In this document: piece after piece, positions 43,429 through 56,100 of the stretch | Position numbering within the stretch: position 1 is the stretch's first letter | Layout: every line of letters starts with the position of its first letter | Assembly: GCA_032622095.1 (NCBI GenBank) | Contig: CP136066.1 | Span: 168,030,664 to 168,094,663 of the forward strand | Direction of reading: 5' to 3' | DNA from: Siphonodentalium dalli | Lineage: Eukaryota; Mollusca; Scaphopoda; Gadilida; Siphonodentaliidae | Length of the DNA: 64,000 nt | The notes under the pieces: generated by a model | Told to the model about the DNA's origin: nothing | Database searches by the model: none | The model's input: the letters and a program-made list of their open reading frames with translations, nothing else | Program-made: the position numbers and the translations under genes

Positions 43429-43900
43429 AAGGAATAAATATAGTTTATAGTTAGATCAACTTCAAGAGATATATTTCATGTTACGTCGGACAAGGATACA
43501 TTACATCCCTGTGACCCCCCCCCATTACACCACTGTGACCCCTCCCCCACGCACTAATATTATATATTATCAGTAAATGATTTGCGCTTAATTGTAAATG
43601 ATTTGCGATTAAGCGCTTAATTGTAAATGATTTGCGATTAAGCGCAAATGATTTGCGCTTAAGCGCAAATGATAAGACGCTATTTGCGCTTAAGGTAAAT
43701 ATATAATAAATGTGAAAAGGGCCTCCCATACAAAGGAATAAATATAGTTTATAGTATATATCAACTTCAACAGAAATATTTCATGTTACGTCGGACAAGG
43801 ATACATTATACACCCCTGTGATCCCCCTCCCATTACACCCCTGTGACCCCCCCCCCCCCCCACGCACTAATATTATATATTGAGGATGTTACGGGATTGG
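43429..43900 (+). repeat. Partial second CTTAAG-palindrome block
   Basis: The right part of the element is repeated: GGCCTCCCATACAAAGGAAT, TATTTCATGTTACGTCGGAC and poly-C occur at 43410-43560 and again at 43720-43880, around a palindrome array (43573-43702). This is a local direct duplication of about 310 bp. Confidence 0.7.
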
Positions 43901-44029
43901 ACAGATTAGGCAAGCAGATTTGTTATGTATAATATTTCACTTATTGGAGCCTTCGATATTCCATGGGTATTCTTGTTTTATACAATCTGGACTCGGTGAC
44001 CTTTGGCTATGTCAGCCCAACCGAGCACC

Positions 44030-44097
44030 TGTCGCATACTTCCGGTCCAGTTGGCGTCGGCTCAGGCTCCACGTAAACTAACAAATTTGGAGCAAAA
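44030..44097 (+). promoter_or_regulatory. Possible TATA-less promoter of exon A
   Basis: A short stretch richer in CpG than its surroundings, with ACTTCCGGTC (an ETS-type word, 44037-44046), lies just before the ATG at 44098. No TATA box. Suggestive only. Confidence 0.35.
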
Positions 44098-44185
44098 ATG
44101 GTCGAATTTGGATCAGGTCCCGTGAAGGAAACGATAGACAATTCCGTCTTTATTATACCAGGAATAATTGTAGTGGTATTGATAG
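44098..44185 (+). CDS. Exon A, alternative N-terminus
   Basis: ATG in GCAAAAATGG; 29 codons plus one base (MVEFGSGPVKETIDNSVFII-PGIIVVVLI), then donor G|GTAAGT at 44186. The hydrophobic run reaches the splice point, and exon C starts G-F-F, so the membrane segment is completed across the junction. The 5' side looks promoter-like. The following intron is 12.8 kb and carries the 3.2-kb repeat block only 82 bases after the donor. Confidence 0.55.
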
Positions 44186-47100
44186 GTAAGTGCCTAATGA
44201 GATGCACATTTATTCGCACAAAATTGGGTCGCCATATTTCGACGCACTGCCAGTGCCACGGCTATCAGGTTACACTGGTGTAAATATTTCCCATAGGCTT
44301 CAGTGTTAACGTTTGTTGATCTGCATCAGAGGTCAAATGGAAACTGTTCAAACTGCCTTCGGATTATGTGAGCTTGACATCTGTGGAAACTTTCCCAATA
44401 AAAAAATCAACACCGTCTAGCAGGGAATCCACTTCAAATTTTCGTTTTTTCATGACTAGGGTCAGTTCCGCACTAAAAAAATATTGTCATTTTTTCAATC
44501 ACACTTAAAATTTCTAAACAGCCACAACAGACTTCACCTTTAATGAATGGGCCTCTTGGCAAATGAAGTTTGTGGGAGAATGATTCCTTGAATTTTTGTC
44601 AACAGTTTACATTTAATTCATGCAACCAATCACAGCCCAGAGTGTTTTAACTGTGAAACTCTATACTACTCCCGCAACCGCAGGGGGAGCTGCCTATAGT
44701 ATTTACACCAGTGTAACCTAAAGCGATAGCCCGCTTTTTCGCGGAATAATTGTAACTCCCTACATTTCTTCAGAATTGCCCATCAATGGAAAAAATGTGT
44801 TCAAAAACAATATCACCCCTATGGTTCTTTATTTATCACACACAATTTAACCCCACCCCCTTTAACAAATTATTCATCAAAAAGGCACAATTTTCCACCA
44901 CCAGTCATGTTCAGGCCCCATTTTCACTCAGTTATAGGGGTCTGGTGTTGCAAACTTGGATCAGCTATGGAAGACTGTACAATATTCTTTCCATGAGAGA
45001 ACTTCTGGTGATGTGAGGTCATTGAGTCCAGATCTGATCAGCTGAGCATCAAGCGCATGACTTTATCAGCACATTGAAGAATAAAATATGACATTTTCAG
45101 GTCTGCAAGGGTGATCCAAGATAACTGGATGTGGGTGTATATTGAATTAGTTGAATAAAGATATGCTCTCTTTGAATTGCTGAAGCATTTTCTTAAATGT
45201 GTCCAAGTTTTAGTGCTATTAACCTTCAAATGACCATACCCACCAGTGGAAATGACACACTTTTATGATATATATCTGTATATCACTGGCTATAAAATCC
45301 AAAATACTTGTTAGATTAGGTTCTTATAACAATTGATATATGTGTCGTTGACATGCTCATGTTATGGGTCATTTGCATTATCATGTGACTATTACCACCT
45401 TGAATTTTTTTGAAAATACCTTGAAAAATTGGCATTTTTTATGAAAAATCTTACTATTTTTTTGGCTGATGTAAGTGAAAGAAGACATCAGCAGCAAGAA
45501 TAGCCACACCAAGCATGAGATATTCATTGGACTGAAAGACCAGGCTCTGTAAAATGCATTAAAAAGCTTTAAAGTGACTCCCAGGAATCAAAAATGATAA
45601 AAAGCTATTTTTTCCCTTTAGGTTACACTGGTGTAAATATTTCCCATAGGCTTCAGTGTTAACGTTTGTTGATCTGCATCAGAGGTCAAATGGAAACTGT
45701 TCAAACTGCCTTCGGATTATGTGAGCTTGACATCTGTGGAAACTTTCCCAATAAAAAAATCAACACCGTCTAGCAGGGAATCCACTTCAAATTTTCGTTT
45801 TTTCATGACTAGGGTCAGTTCCGCACTAAAAAAATATTGTCATTTTTTCAATCACACTTAAAATTTCTAAACAGCCACAACAGACTTCACCTTTAATGAA
45901 TGGGCCTCTTGGCAAATGAAGTTTGTGGGAGAATGATTCCTTGAATTTTTGTCAACAGTTTACATTTAATTCATGCAACCAATCACAGCCCAGAGTGTTT
46001 TAACTGTGAAACTCTATACTCCTCCCGCAACCGCAGGGGGAGCTGCCTATAGTATTTACACCAGTGTAACCTAAAGCGATAGCCCGCTTTTTCGCGGAAT
46101 AATTGTAACTCCCTACATTTCTTCAGAATTGCCCATCAATGGAAAAAATGTGTTCAAAAACAATATCACCCCTATGGTTCTTTATTTATCACACACAATT
46201 TAACCCCACCCCCTTTAACAAATTATTCATCAAAAAGGCACAATTTTCCACCACCAGTCATGTTCAGGCCCCATTTTCACTCAGTTTTAGGGGTCTGGTG
46301 TTGCAAACTTGGATCAGCTATGGAAGACTGTACAATATTCTTTCCATGAGAGAACTTCTGGTGATGTGAGGTCATTGAGTCCAGATCTGATCAGCTGAGC
46401 ATCAAGCGCATGACTTTATCAGCACATTGAAGAATAAAATATGACATTTTCAGGTCTGCAAGGGTGATCCAAGATAACTGGATGTGGGTGTATATTGAAT
46501 TAGTTGAATAAAGATATGCTCTCTTTGAATTGCTGAAGCATTTTCTTAAATGTGTCCAAGTTTTAGTGCTATTAACCTTCAAATGACCATACCCACCAGT
46601 GGAAATGACACACTTTTATGATATATATCTGTATATCACTGGCTATAAAATCCAAAATACTTGTTAGATTAGGTTCTTATAACAATTGATATATGTGTCG
46701 TTGACATGCTCATGTTATGGGTCATTTGCATTATCATGTGACTATTACCACCTTGAATTTTTTTGAAAATACCTTGAAAAATTGGCATTTTTTATGAAAA
46801 ATCTTACTATTTTTTTGGCTGATGTAAGTGAAAGAAGACATCAGCAGCAAGAATAGCCACACCAAGCATGAGATATTCATTGGACTGAAAGACCAGGCTC
46901 TGTAAAATGCATTAAAAAGCTTTAAAGTGACTCCCAGGAATCAAAAATGATAAAAAGCTATTTTTTCCCTTTAGGTTACACTGGTGTAAATATTTCCCAT
47001 AGGCTTCAGTGTTAACGTTTGTTGATCTGCATCAGAGGTCAAATGGAAACTGTTCAAACTGCCTTCGGATTATGTGAGCTTGACATCTGTGGAAACTTTC

Positions 47101-50100
47101 CCAATAAAAAAATCAACACCGTCTAGCAGGGAATCCACTTCAAATTTTCGTTTTTTCATGACTAGGGTCAGTTCCGCACTAAAAAAATATTGTCATTTTT
47201 TCAATCACACTTAAAATTTCTAAACAGCCACAACAGACTTCACCTTTAATGAATGGGCCTCTTGGCAAATGAAGTTTGTGGGAGAATGATTCCTTGAATT
47301 TTTGTCAACAGTTTACATTTAATTCATGCAACCAATCACAGCCCAGAGTGTTTTAACTGTGAAACTCTATACTCCTCCCGCAACCGCAGGGGGAGCTGCC
47401 TATAGTATTTACACCAGTGTAACCATCAGGTCGGGCACAGCCACAGCCTGGCACAGGTGCCAAATGAGCTAAATAGCTCATTTGAGCTCACATAGCTAAT
47501 TATCGAGCTAATTTTTTAATGTGATTTAAGTCCATTGCCTCAGTTCAACATGTGCATCAAATTATCGCATTGCGAATTTATTTCTATTGGACCAACCTAG
47601 TATTGAGCTTCACAAATACATGATTGTGTGCTCATCTACTCACAACAGTCTTGATATCTTTTACGTGACATTTGCTTAAGGATTTATCCATATGTTTTCA
47701 TTAAAATTCGTGAGAGAAAATAGTTTTAAATTGACATTTCAGTCGGCAAATCGTGCTGTGTCAGATTCGCTCCGCTATGTCTAAGCTTATCCTAAGATAA
47801 AATGAAACAAACTTTCTGATTGGCTGCTCAAAACAGGCTCCGTCTATGTGTTTATAAGCATGATTTTAATTGAATTTCACTGGTTGGAAGATACGGAAAG
47901 CCACGCGCTTTTACCACATAGACACAATAGAAGACACAGTAAACAATGTGTAAAATATGAATGTACTGACCACTCGCGCTTCCGTATTTTTTCTTCAGAT
48001 CAGTGTACGTTCGGCAAATGATTTATCGTAAATCGATGCCCGTGGTTTATCCAGTCGGACAAGACATTGTAACCTTGTTTCCTTAACCTTCAGAAATATA
48101 TTCCAGGTAAATTAAAGTGATGTGAAACGTAAATTGAACCTCACAATTGAGTTCCCTGCGTCATTCTGTGGGAAGAGTGAATAAAATAACTCAGATACAT
48201 GAAATCCCCCATCCTGAAGTCAGTTTGTACACATTATACGGCCATTCGGCTAACTATTTCGATTTCATCAATCGTCCCGATTAATCTCGTCATAATAACA
48301 CGAAAAAACAAACCGAATCGTTGTCTTGTGCAGTCACGGAAATGCCCGAGCACTTCCGACTCGATTGGGATTGAATCGGGTTTCGTTCTCACTTCTCAGA
48401 AATGGCTTCTAGGGAGGATGACCGTTCGCTGGAATAGCGTCACATCAGAATATTAAAGCAAAAAACTAATTGACATCGCAATCGGTAGTCAATTCGACAG
48501 GGAAGGAATAGAAAGGGAATAGTTGCGTGAAATCACAATTAAACGGAAGAACATTGGCCGAGTTAGTGGCAAAGATTATAATCGAACAGTGATCGAGAGG
48601 TAATAATTCCAAAATGTTACTATTTATAGAAAATTGTAAGCGCATTGACTGAATTTTTACATCAATCTGGCTGCAAGCACAGTACCGTGCAGAAAGAGTT
48701 GTCTTACTTTTGTAACTCAAAACTGTTTAATTACATTATACCTGTAGAATAGTACAATAATTGATATTCAATATGCCAATACTGACCATTTGTTAGCTCA
48801 TTGGCCATGAAATATTTTTAAGGGCAAATTCTGTTGTCAAGCTTTTGTCAGCACTATTCATTCTGATAGATGATAACTATAATGGAAGGCCTTTTTCACA
48901 TGTATTAGCTAATTGTACTTTAGCATAAGTGAATTACACGTAAGCGTAATGTATTACACTCAGCCTCAGGTGTAATGTACACATATAAAGCGTAATTCAC
49001 TAACGCTTAACCATATGATGTAGATAAAGAATTACTCCTATGAGTAATAGAATTATGACTAGTGTGCTTAAGCGTAATTGATTTAAGTGTGCTTAAGCGT
49101 AATTGATTTACGCTTAAGCTCACTGGTAATTCATTTTCATTGATAGATTAATTACACTTAATCGTAAATGAATTATGCTTAAGCGATTATATGAGAAGCC
49201 GTTTTCACATTTATTCTGACTCTGCTTAATCGCAAATCATTTACGCTTAAGTGTAAATCATTTGCACTTAAGAGCAAATCATTTATACTTAAATCCAAAT
49301 CATATGCGCTTTAGCGGAAATAGTATGGGAGGCCCTTTTCACATTTATTATTTATTTGCGCTTAAGCGCAAATATTTGTGCTTAAGCGCAAATATGTGTC
49401 TATCAATTTATTTGCGCTTAAGCGCAAATACCTAACACTCCCTTACATCCCTCTGATGCGAATGATTGAGTCCATCTCATATTATATTATCATGGGCCCA
49501 TATATATAGTACCGGTAGTAGCCCCGTAGACTGGAAAGTTGAAAAAAGAAATCCATATGCATATCAGCATCTCTGTCCCTGGTGTCCCAAGAATTGGTGC
49601 CTCACTCCCAGAGCTCATGTATATTTTATTATCTCCTGCACAGATATATACCATTTCCATGGCCATAAATAGGGAATTAGGGGTTACTGGGGTTTGCTTC
49701 TCTCATATGGTGTGCTCATTGACTTGAAGTAGGGGAAAAACCCCTATTTTCATAATATCAGCATCCCTGTCCCCAAGAATTTGTGTCTCCATCCCAGAGA
49801 TATAGTATATTTTATAAAAGAGACATATCCTACACAGATCTATATCATTTCCATTCCATGGTCATAAAACAGATCTGGGGGGTTCTGGGGGATTGTTTCC
49901 TTCATATGGTGGGGCTATATCAACTTTAGTGATGTGTTTAGGCCTGTGCCATGTAAATTTAATTCAGGGGGGATCAATGCATATTGATTTTTATTTGCGC
50001 TTAAGTGCAAATGATTTGCGCTTAAGCGCAAATATGATCTATTTGTTAAGCGCAAATGATAGAGGTTATTTGCGCTTAAGCGTAAATAAATAATAAATGT

Positions 50101-53100
50101 GAAAAGGGCCTCCCATAAAATAGATCACATTTATGGCAATTTTATGCTAAAGCGCAAATATATTATTAGACACATATATTTTGCGCTTGAGCGCAATTGA
50201 TTTACACTAATAAATAATATATTTGAAAAGGCTGTCTCCCATGCGATTCCCTCTAAACTCAAATTTACTCTGGCAATAAGACATCAATCAAACATCGGTT
50301 TAGACTCCCCCATATACTATGAGATGGACTCAATTATTCAGACAGAGGAAATCAGTTGGAGTTCAAATAGGTATTTATTAAGCATTATTCATTTTAATTA
50401 TGCTTAAGTGTAAATGAGTTCCGCGCTTAAGCGTAAATGAAGTACACTTAAACGTAATTCATATACACTCTCATTGAACTCCCCTCACGCTGAAATGGAT
50501 GCAACCGCATTACTAATGCCAGTAACCTACATCAGGTTATACCAATACACATGAGGTATATGGGGAGCCAAATTAACATTTAATAAATAATAGAGCTTAA
50601 GCGATATAATTGAGCTTAAGCGATATAATAAGGGAAGATATAATTGCGATTAAGTTCAATAAGGAAATATCTAATTGCGCTTAGCAAAATAAGGAATATC
50701 TTATTGCACTTAAGCACAAAAAGGAATATCATATTGCACTTAAGCGCAATAAGGAATCTCTAAGCGCAATAAGGAATATTCTTATGCACTTAAGTGTAAT
50801 TAGAGATTCCTTGATTGGGGGGGGGGGGGGGGGCTTTAGCTCAATTATTTATTAAATGTTAATTTGGCTTCCTCCCATAGAGGTGAGATAGCTGATGAAC
50901 CCAATTACACTTAAGCGTAATTCAAATGTATTACGCTTATCGTAAGTTAATTATGCTTAAGCGTAAATAATTTACGCTTAAGTGTAATTAGCTACTATAA
51001 AGTGAATCTGGGATAAGGGGAGTACTCTAAATTGTTCTTTACACCAGCTGTTTCTACCAATTAAAAAGAATTCTCATTTATTTTGAAACTAATGAAAGAC
51101 AATAGTATAATTTTTTACTGGTAATATTCATTATAAACTTGTACAAATCTGAAAACAATTTTTTTTTTAATATTTAAGAAATTTAGAGTTCACTCTCTTA
51201 CAGCAGCGACCACTATGCCAGGAAGACCAATCGATCTAGTTCAGCCCGATTGGGCTATTATAATAATTTATAGATCGATCGGTGGTTCACTTTCTGCATT
51301 TCAAATATTGCTAATAATTTCCATTTACAGAAGTCAATAATGCCATTGCAGATAACTTCATCTTAAATTCGACCAAATATGTTGACGTTTGATAAGAAAC
51401 GCAGGAATTCCCCGATTTGTTTATTTTCAATCGATGAGAAGCATGACCACCTGGATCAGTTCGGAGGTGTGCCAATCGTATTTTGCATGCTGTGAATACC
51501 CATTCACGCCTAAATTTGCAAACAATCCATATATAACATATACACAGTGTGTACACTTTGTTAGTTGCCAATTAATTCTCGATATTTCAATTAGAAAACA
51601 TGAGATATCGATGCAAAAATCAAGACATTATCTAGTTTGTGTTTTGTGTTGAATCTACTTTCGGTTATCGACATGCCGGCTATTGTTTTGGCTGTTCTGT
51701 CAACCGTGCGTGCCAGCCGATCGTCGTATTTCTGGCGGTTCCGAATTCTTCCGAATATAATTCCATGACCTCCACGCGATGATTCGCGCCGAAAATGTGG
51801 TTGTATCTGAGAAGATTTCTTACTCTGACCGCAGTTTTCAACAATTTAATACGGGGCGAATACCGCATCAATAATATGCAACCTTGGGGTTTTATTTCTA
51901 GTTTTTTATTACCTTTCTTATGGTATATCGGATACAGTTCTGTCTGACATGAAATATATACCCACCGGGAGTGAAGCTAATGACTTTAATATGCAGAAGC
52001 GGCAGTTTTATAAACACAATTCGTAAGTTCAAAAAGAAGTTTAATCATTCTCCTAAAAGTGTTATTCAAATTGCCTTTGATCACGCCACTGCTGTTTGAA
52101 TTACTTGTACGGAAGGAGTTTCTGTGAAGCTTGACATGGGGTCTAACTAATGAATGTAAATTCGCAATGCGATAATTTGATGCATGTGTTGAACTGAGGA
52201 AATGGACTTAAATGACATTAAAAATTTAGCTTGATTTAGCTATGTGAGCTCAAATGAGCTATTTAGCTCATTTGGCACCTGTGGCTGTCCTGTGCCCGAC
52301 CTGTTCAGATCAATTACATGTACTGTACATGTAAGTATGTAACCCACAATTCAAAATGGCATATTCTTGATTGACATATCCGCAAAGAATACTCAATTTC
52401 CAAGAAACAATAGCAAGTCCTGCCCTATATAGTGGACCAGGTGACTGACTGGTACTTTTCACATGGGGTGGTATCATCGGACAGGTGTCTGCTACTATCG
52501 GACAGATGAGTTACTCTTGATAAATGTCCGTGGATATCATTCTAGGAAGTTCTATTATACATCTACATGTACCTGGTATCTTGCCATGGATATCCCCAGT
52601 AATAAACTCAACAAGTCAGCTCGTTAGATGCCAATAATTGTAATATAAAAATAGCCCAGAATTAGGAGGTGATTGCGACCTAAAACCAGGTGTGTGTGTG
52701 CGCCAACTGGAGAGCGAAATTTATCCATAGCATAAATAGCGGGCATTAATACCTGAGAAATTATCGATCAAAAGGGAAAGAGGTACCGACAAAGTTCGAG
52801 GACTACGTCAGCAACAACTTTGTGGAAAACCTGAAGACAAACAATGAAAGCAGCATCGATCTCATTAAAACTGACACAAAAATTAACAATAATAACAAAC
52901 TGGATGACAATACAATCAATGCCGCTGATTTGGAAACATTCAAAGCTGCTTTGGCAGACCTAAATTATCACTCCTCCAACCATCCAGCAAAAACCAGATT
53001 GGGATCTAGGACGTACCGGTATATCATACAGATACAGATTGTGGGAAAATACGTTGTCCATTTTATAGCTGTGCATGTTGCTCTCAGATCACTAAGAAGT

Positions 53101-56100
53101 TAGATTTAATATACTGATATATATGTATTGAATTCCGGTATATATCCCCTAAATATATTTACTTTAATTTTCATCAATATACTGGTCAAATAAATACATG
53201 CATGCATGCAGCTACCAGTATGCTCTAATTAATGAACCCCACCTTAACCCTTTACCCAACAAACCGGCCAAAACCGGCCAAATAAAGATTCAACAGCCTA
53301 AAATATCTTCGGTCTGTCTCAATAGAACCATACAAATATGGATATCATTGGAACCGGCTCCTTGACCACATTGTGATAGTTACAGTTATGCCCTGTGCCA
53401 ATGCATTCTCTTATATATGCGAGTCGACCATAGGTCGCCTCGCATATATAAGAGAATGCATTGGCACAGGGCCGTTCTGTTGGGTAAAGGGATAACGAGG
53501 CTGACCTGTGGTATTTCTGCACTGTAATACCACAGTCGACAATGATGTTGATACCACAGCTGTTAACGTTTGCACCTTGTCAAGACTTAATTCCAAAGAT
53601 GCCCACAATATTCATCGAAATTAAGAATTATTTGGCGGTGATCAGAGCCAACAAGTATTTTAATAGTGTGTGCACACTATTTAATTGGTAACGTCAAACT
53701 TCAAAATAGAAATAACTTTAATAGATGCTGAGCACCAGGGATAACACGAAGCATGCATGATATATACATGTATAATTAGTCCCTTAGCTCTCAAACTCCA
53801 ACTTTATTAGGCTAAAAAAATAATACCTGTGTATAGGGTTACATGGGCAAAAATAATTAGGGTAGGATTTGTTTTGTTTTTTTCAAATTGTTTTATTCTA
53901 AATTCCATTGGGTCATTGACAATTCAATCTAGAAAGCTTCACAATTCAGATTAATTGAAAGGTTCAATACTAAATATTGTTAATCTTGAATTAGTCAGAG
54001 CACTAGACTAATAAAACTTCTAAATCTATTTAATAGGAGAGGTTTGAAAATGGAAGATGTATACTTGTACCTTTCGATGCCCTTCCCACTGAGCCAAAAA
54101 AATATGTGTCTACAGTGCGATAAAAAGTTTTGGGTAGGCACCTTTTTCTAGGGTACCGTAAGGAAACCCTAAACACAGGTATTTTTTTTTTGCCTTAACT
54201 ACATGTATCATGTATATATATGTAGCCTTGTGCAAAATTTTAGGTCATGCCTCAGCCTGCCCTGTGGTGACAAATGCGATGTAACCTTACATAATGGTAT
54301 GCATCAATTATTTCGTTGCTAATTAATAAAGACATTTCGGTTGGAATGTAGTCCAGTACCACAGGTCAACTGCTGGTTGTCATGAGATAGTTTGACCACA
54401 GTGGAGTTGTGGGTGAAGTTAGTGATGCTACCCTGCTGGACAAAACAAGTGTCCACTTAACCGCGGTGTGGTTAGCATTGCCACCGCGGCCGAAATGCAA
54501 CTACACCGCGGCTCCACTGGCTAACTACAGTTGGTCCGCGGTGTACTTGCCATGGTGTAGTTGCCGCAGTGTACGTTCATTAAACTGAAAAAAGACGATA
54601 CAAACCAGAAATCTAACCATGGTGTACATGCCATTCGGCCGCGTTGTAGTTGCCTTTCGGCCATTGTGTACTTGCCGTTCGGCCACAGTGTACTTGCTGT
54701 TCGGCCGCGGTGTACTTGCTGTTCGGCCGCGGTGCTCAACTGCAGTTACAAACTCTGACACTGCGGCCGAACGGCAAATACACCGCGGTGCCATTGGACA
54801 CTTGTTTTGTCCAGCAGGGTATCCCGCATGACGGGCTAGCTACCATCACCATATATACCCTCTAGGAACCTCATTCTGCTTAGGCCTCAGCTGCTGTGGG
54901 GTACCTACAATGTAGGATCAGATTGAAGTTCCCCAGTTGAAGTTGGTGATGTTCACCCATTTATAGTCACCTCGATTATGCATTTTATCTTCTGCAAATT
55001 AGGTGATATAGAAACTGAACAGAAGGGGAAAATTAACTAAAAACAATATTAATTTGAGACTAAAGATACTTTCCAAGAGATGAGGCCTAGGTAGAATGAG
55101 GTCGTTAGAGGGTGAATTTGATGATGCCGGCCATGCGGGATACATGTACCATAGCATCACTAAATTCACCCTCTGGGGACCTCATTCTGCGATTGACAGA
55201 CACACTATTTGCAGGCTTTCTCACTTATCGGTTTTATTCAAGGAATTAATCATATAAATATGTCTTTAATTAATGTCTTCATCTACATGCATTTGCATTT
55301 TATTCTAAGAAAATGAAATAAGTTAATTAAGTTTGCTACTAGTACTCACCACATACTGTATCTGTTTCCTGTATTGGTATACATGTTCATTAACATACAG
55401 TATGTTCAGGTTTAAATAAATAACATAACAGACTCTTATCTTTTAAATTTAAGGACTCAATTTCTATTGACCTGTACTAGTATTCTACCAATGTGTTGGT
55501 TCTCACAATGTTTTTTCCTCACAGTTTATCTATAGTCTAGATTATTTTGTTGACCAAGAACTTCTCCAATAAATATGGATTCTGATAACATTGAGACGAA
55601 CAATTCAACATATGATGGACTTAAACCTGGGACTGGCGAAACGTCTTATGTTCTTTTAATTCTATTTGCGCTGATTCCTGGATGTGTTATTGGTAAATGT
55701 ATATTCTAGGAATATTAGTGGCCATGTTAAATCAGTATTCCATACAGATTTTTCACAAGTGACTTTGCTTTAATTGTACTGTGTTTCTGGTGACATGCAA
55801 GAAAAAAATAGGGGTGGGGGTGGCTTTTAAATATTTTATTATTATTTTCAACTTTGCTCATAATAAATAAGAATAGACCCTCCGACTGCGTCTCCTTGTT
55901 TGTAATGTACTATAAAATAATAAAACTAAGTACATAATATTATAATATACATGTGTAGTGTAATTTATTGTTTTATTGAATAAAACATGAAATAATATGT
56001 TTGTTTTGGCTGTGACCTGATTGAAGTGTGGTTAATTTCTGGTTTAACAGTACACGTGATGTGTCTTGTCTTGATGTGACACTGAACCGCATTCAAGTGA

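Larger units (their letters stand above)
47427..52303 (+). mobile_element. 4.9-kb element with ~155-bp inverted ends
   Basis: CAGGTCGGGCACAGCCACAG (left) and the reverse complement of CAGGTCGGGCACAGGACAGC (right) start arms of about 155 bp. Both arms contain GAGCTAAATAGCTCATTTGA and CATCAAATTATCGCATTGCG. No target duplication is evident. The interior has CTTAAG-palindrome arrays and a nested copy of the 42119-type element (49324-50119), but no transposase that I can see. Confidence 0.75.

Noticed and set aside
44786-46582. Duplicate 76- and 63-codon ORFs.
   Set aside because: They lie in the duplicated 902-bp spacers, match no family I know, and their pairing only reflects the duplication.
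44268-47424. LTR retrotransposon with 451-bp LTRs.
   Set aside because: The units begin GG and end CC with perfect inverted ends, no primer site or polyprotein is visible, and three copies are present.
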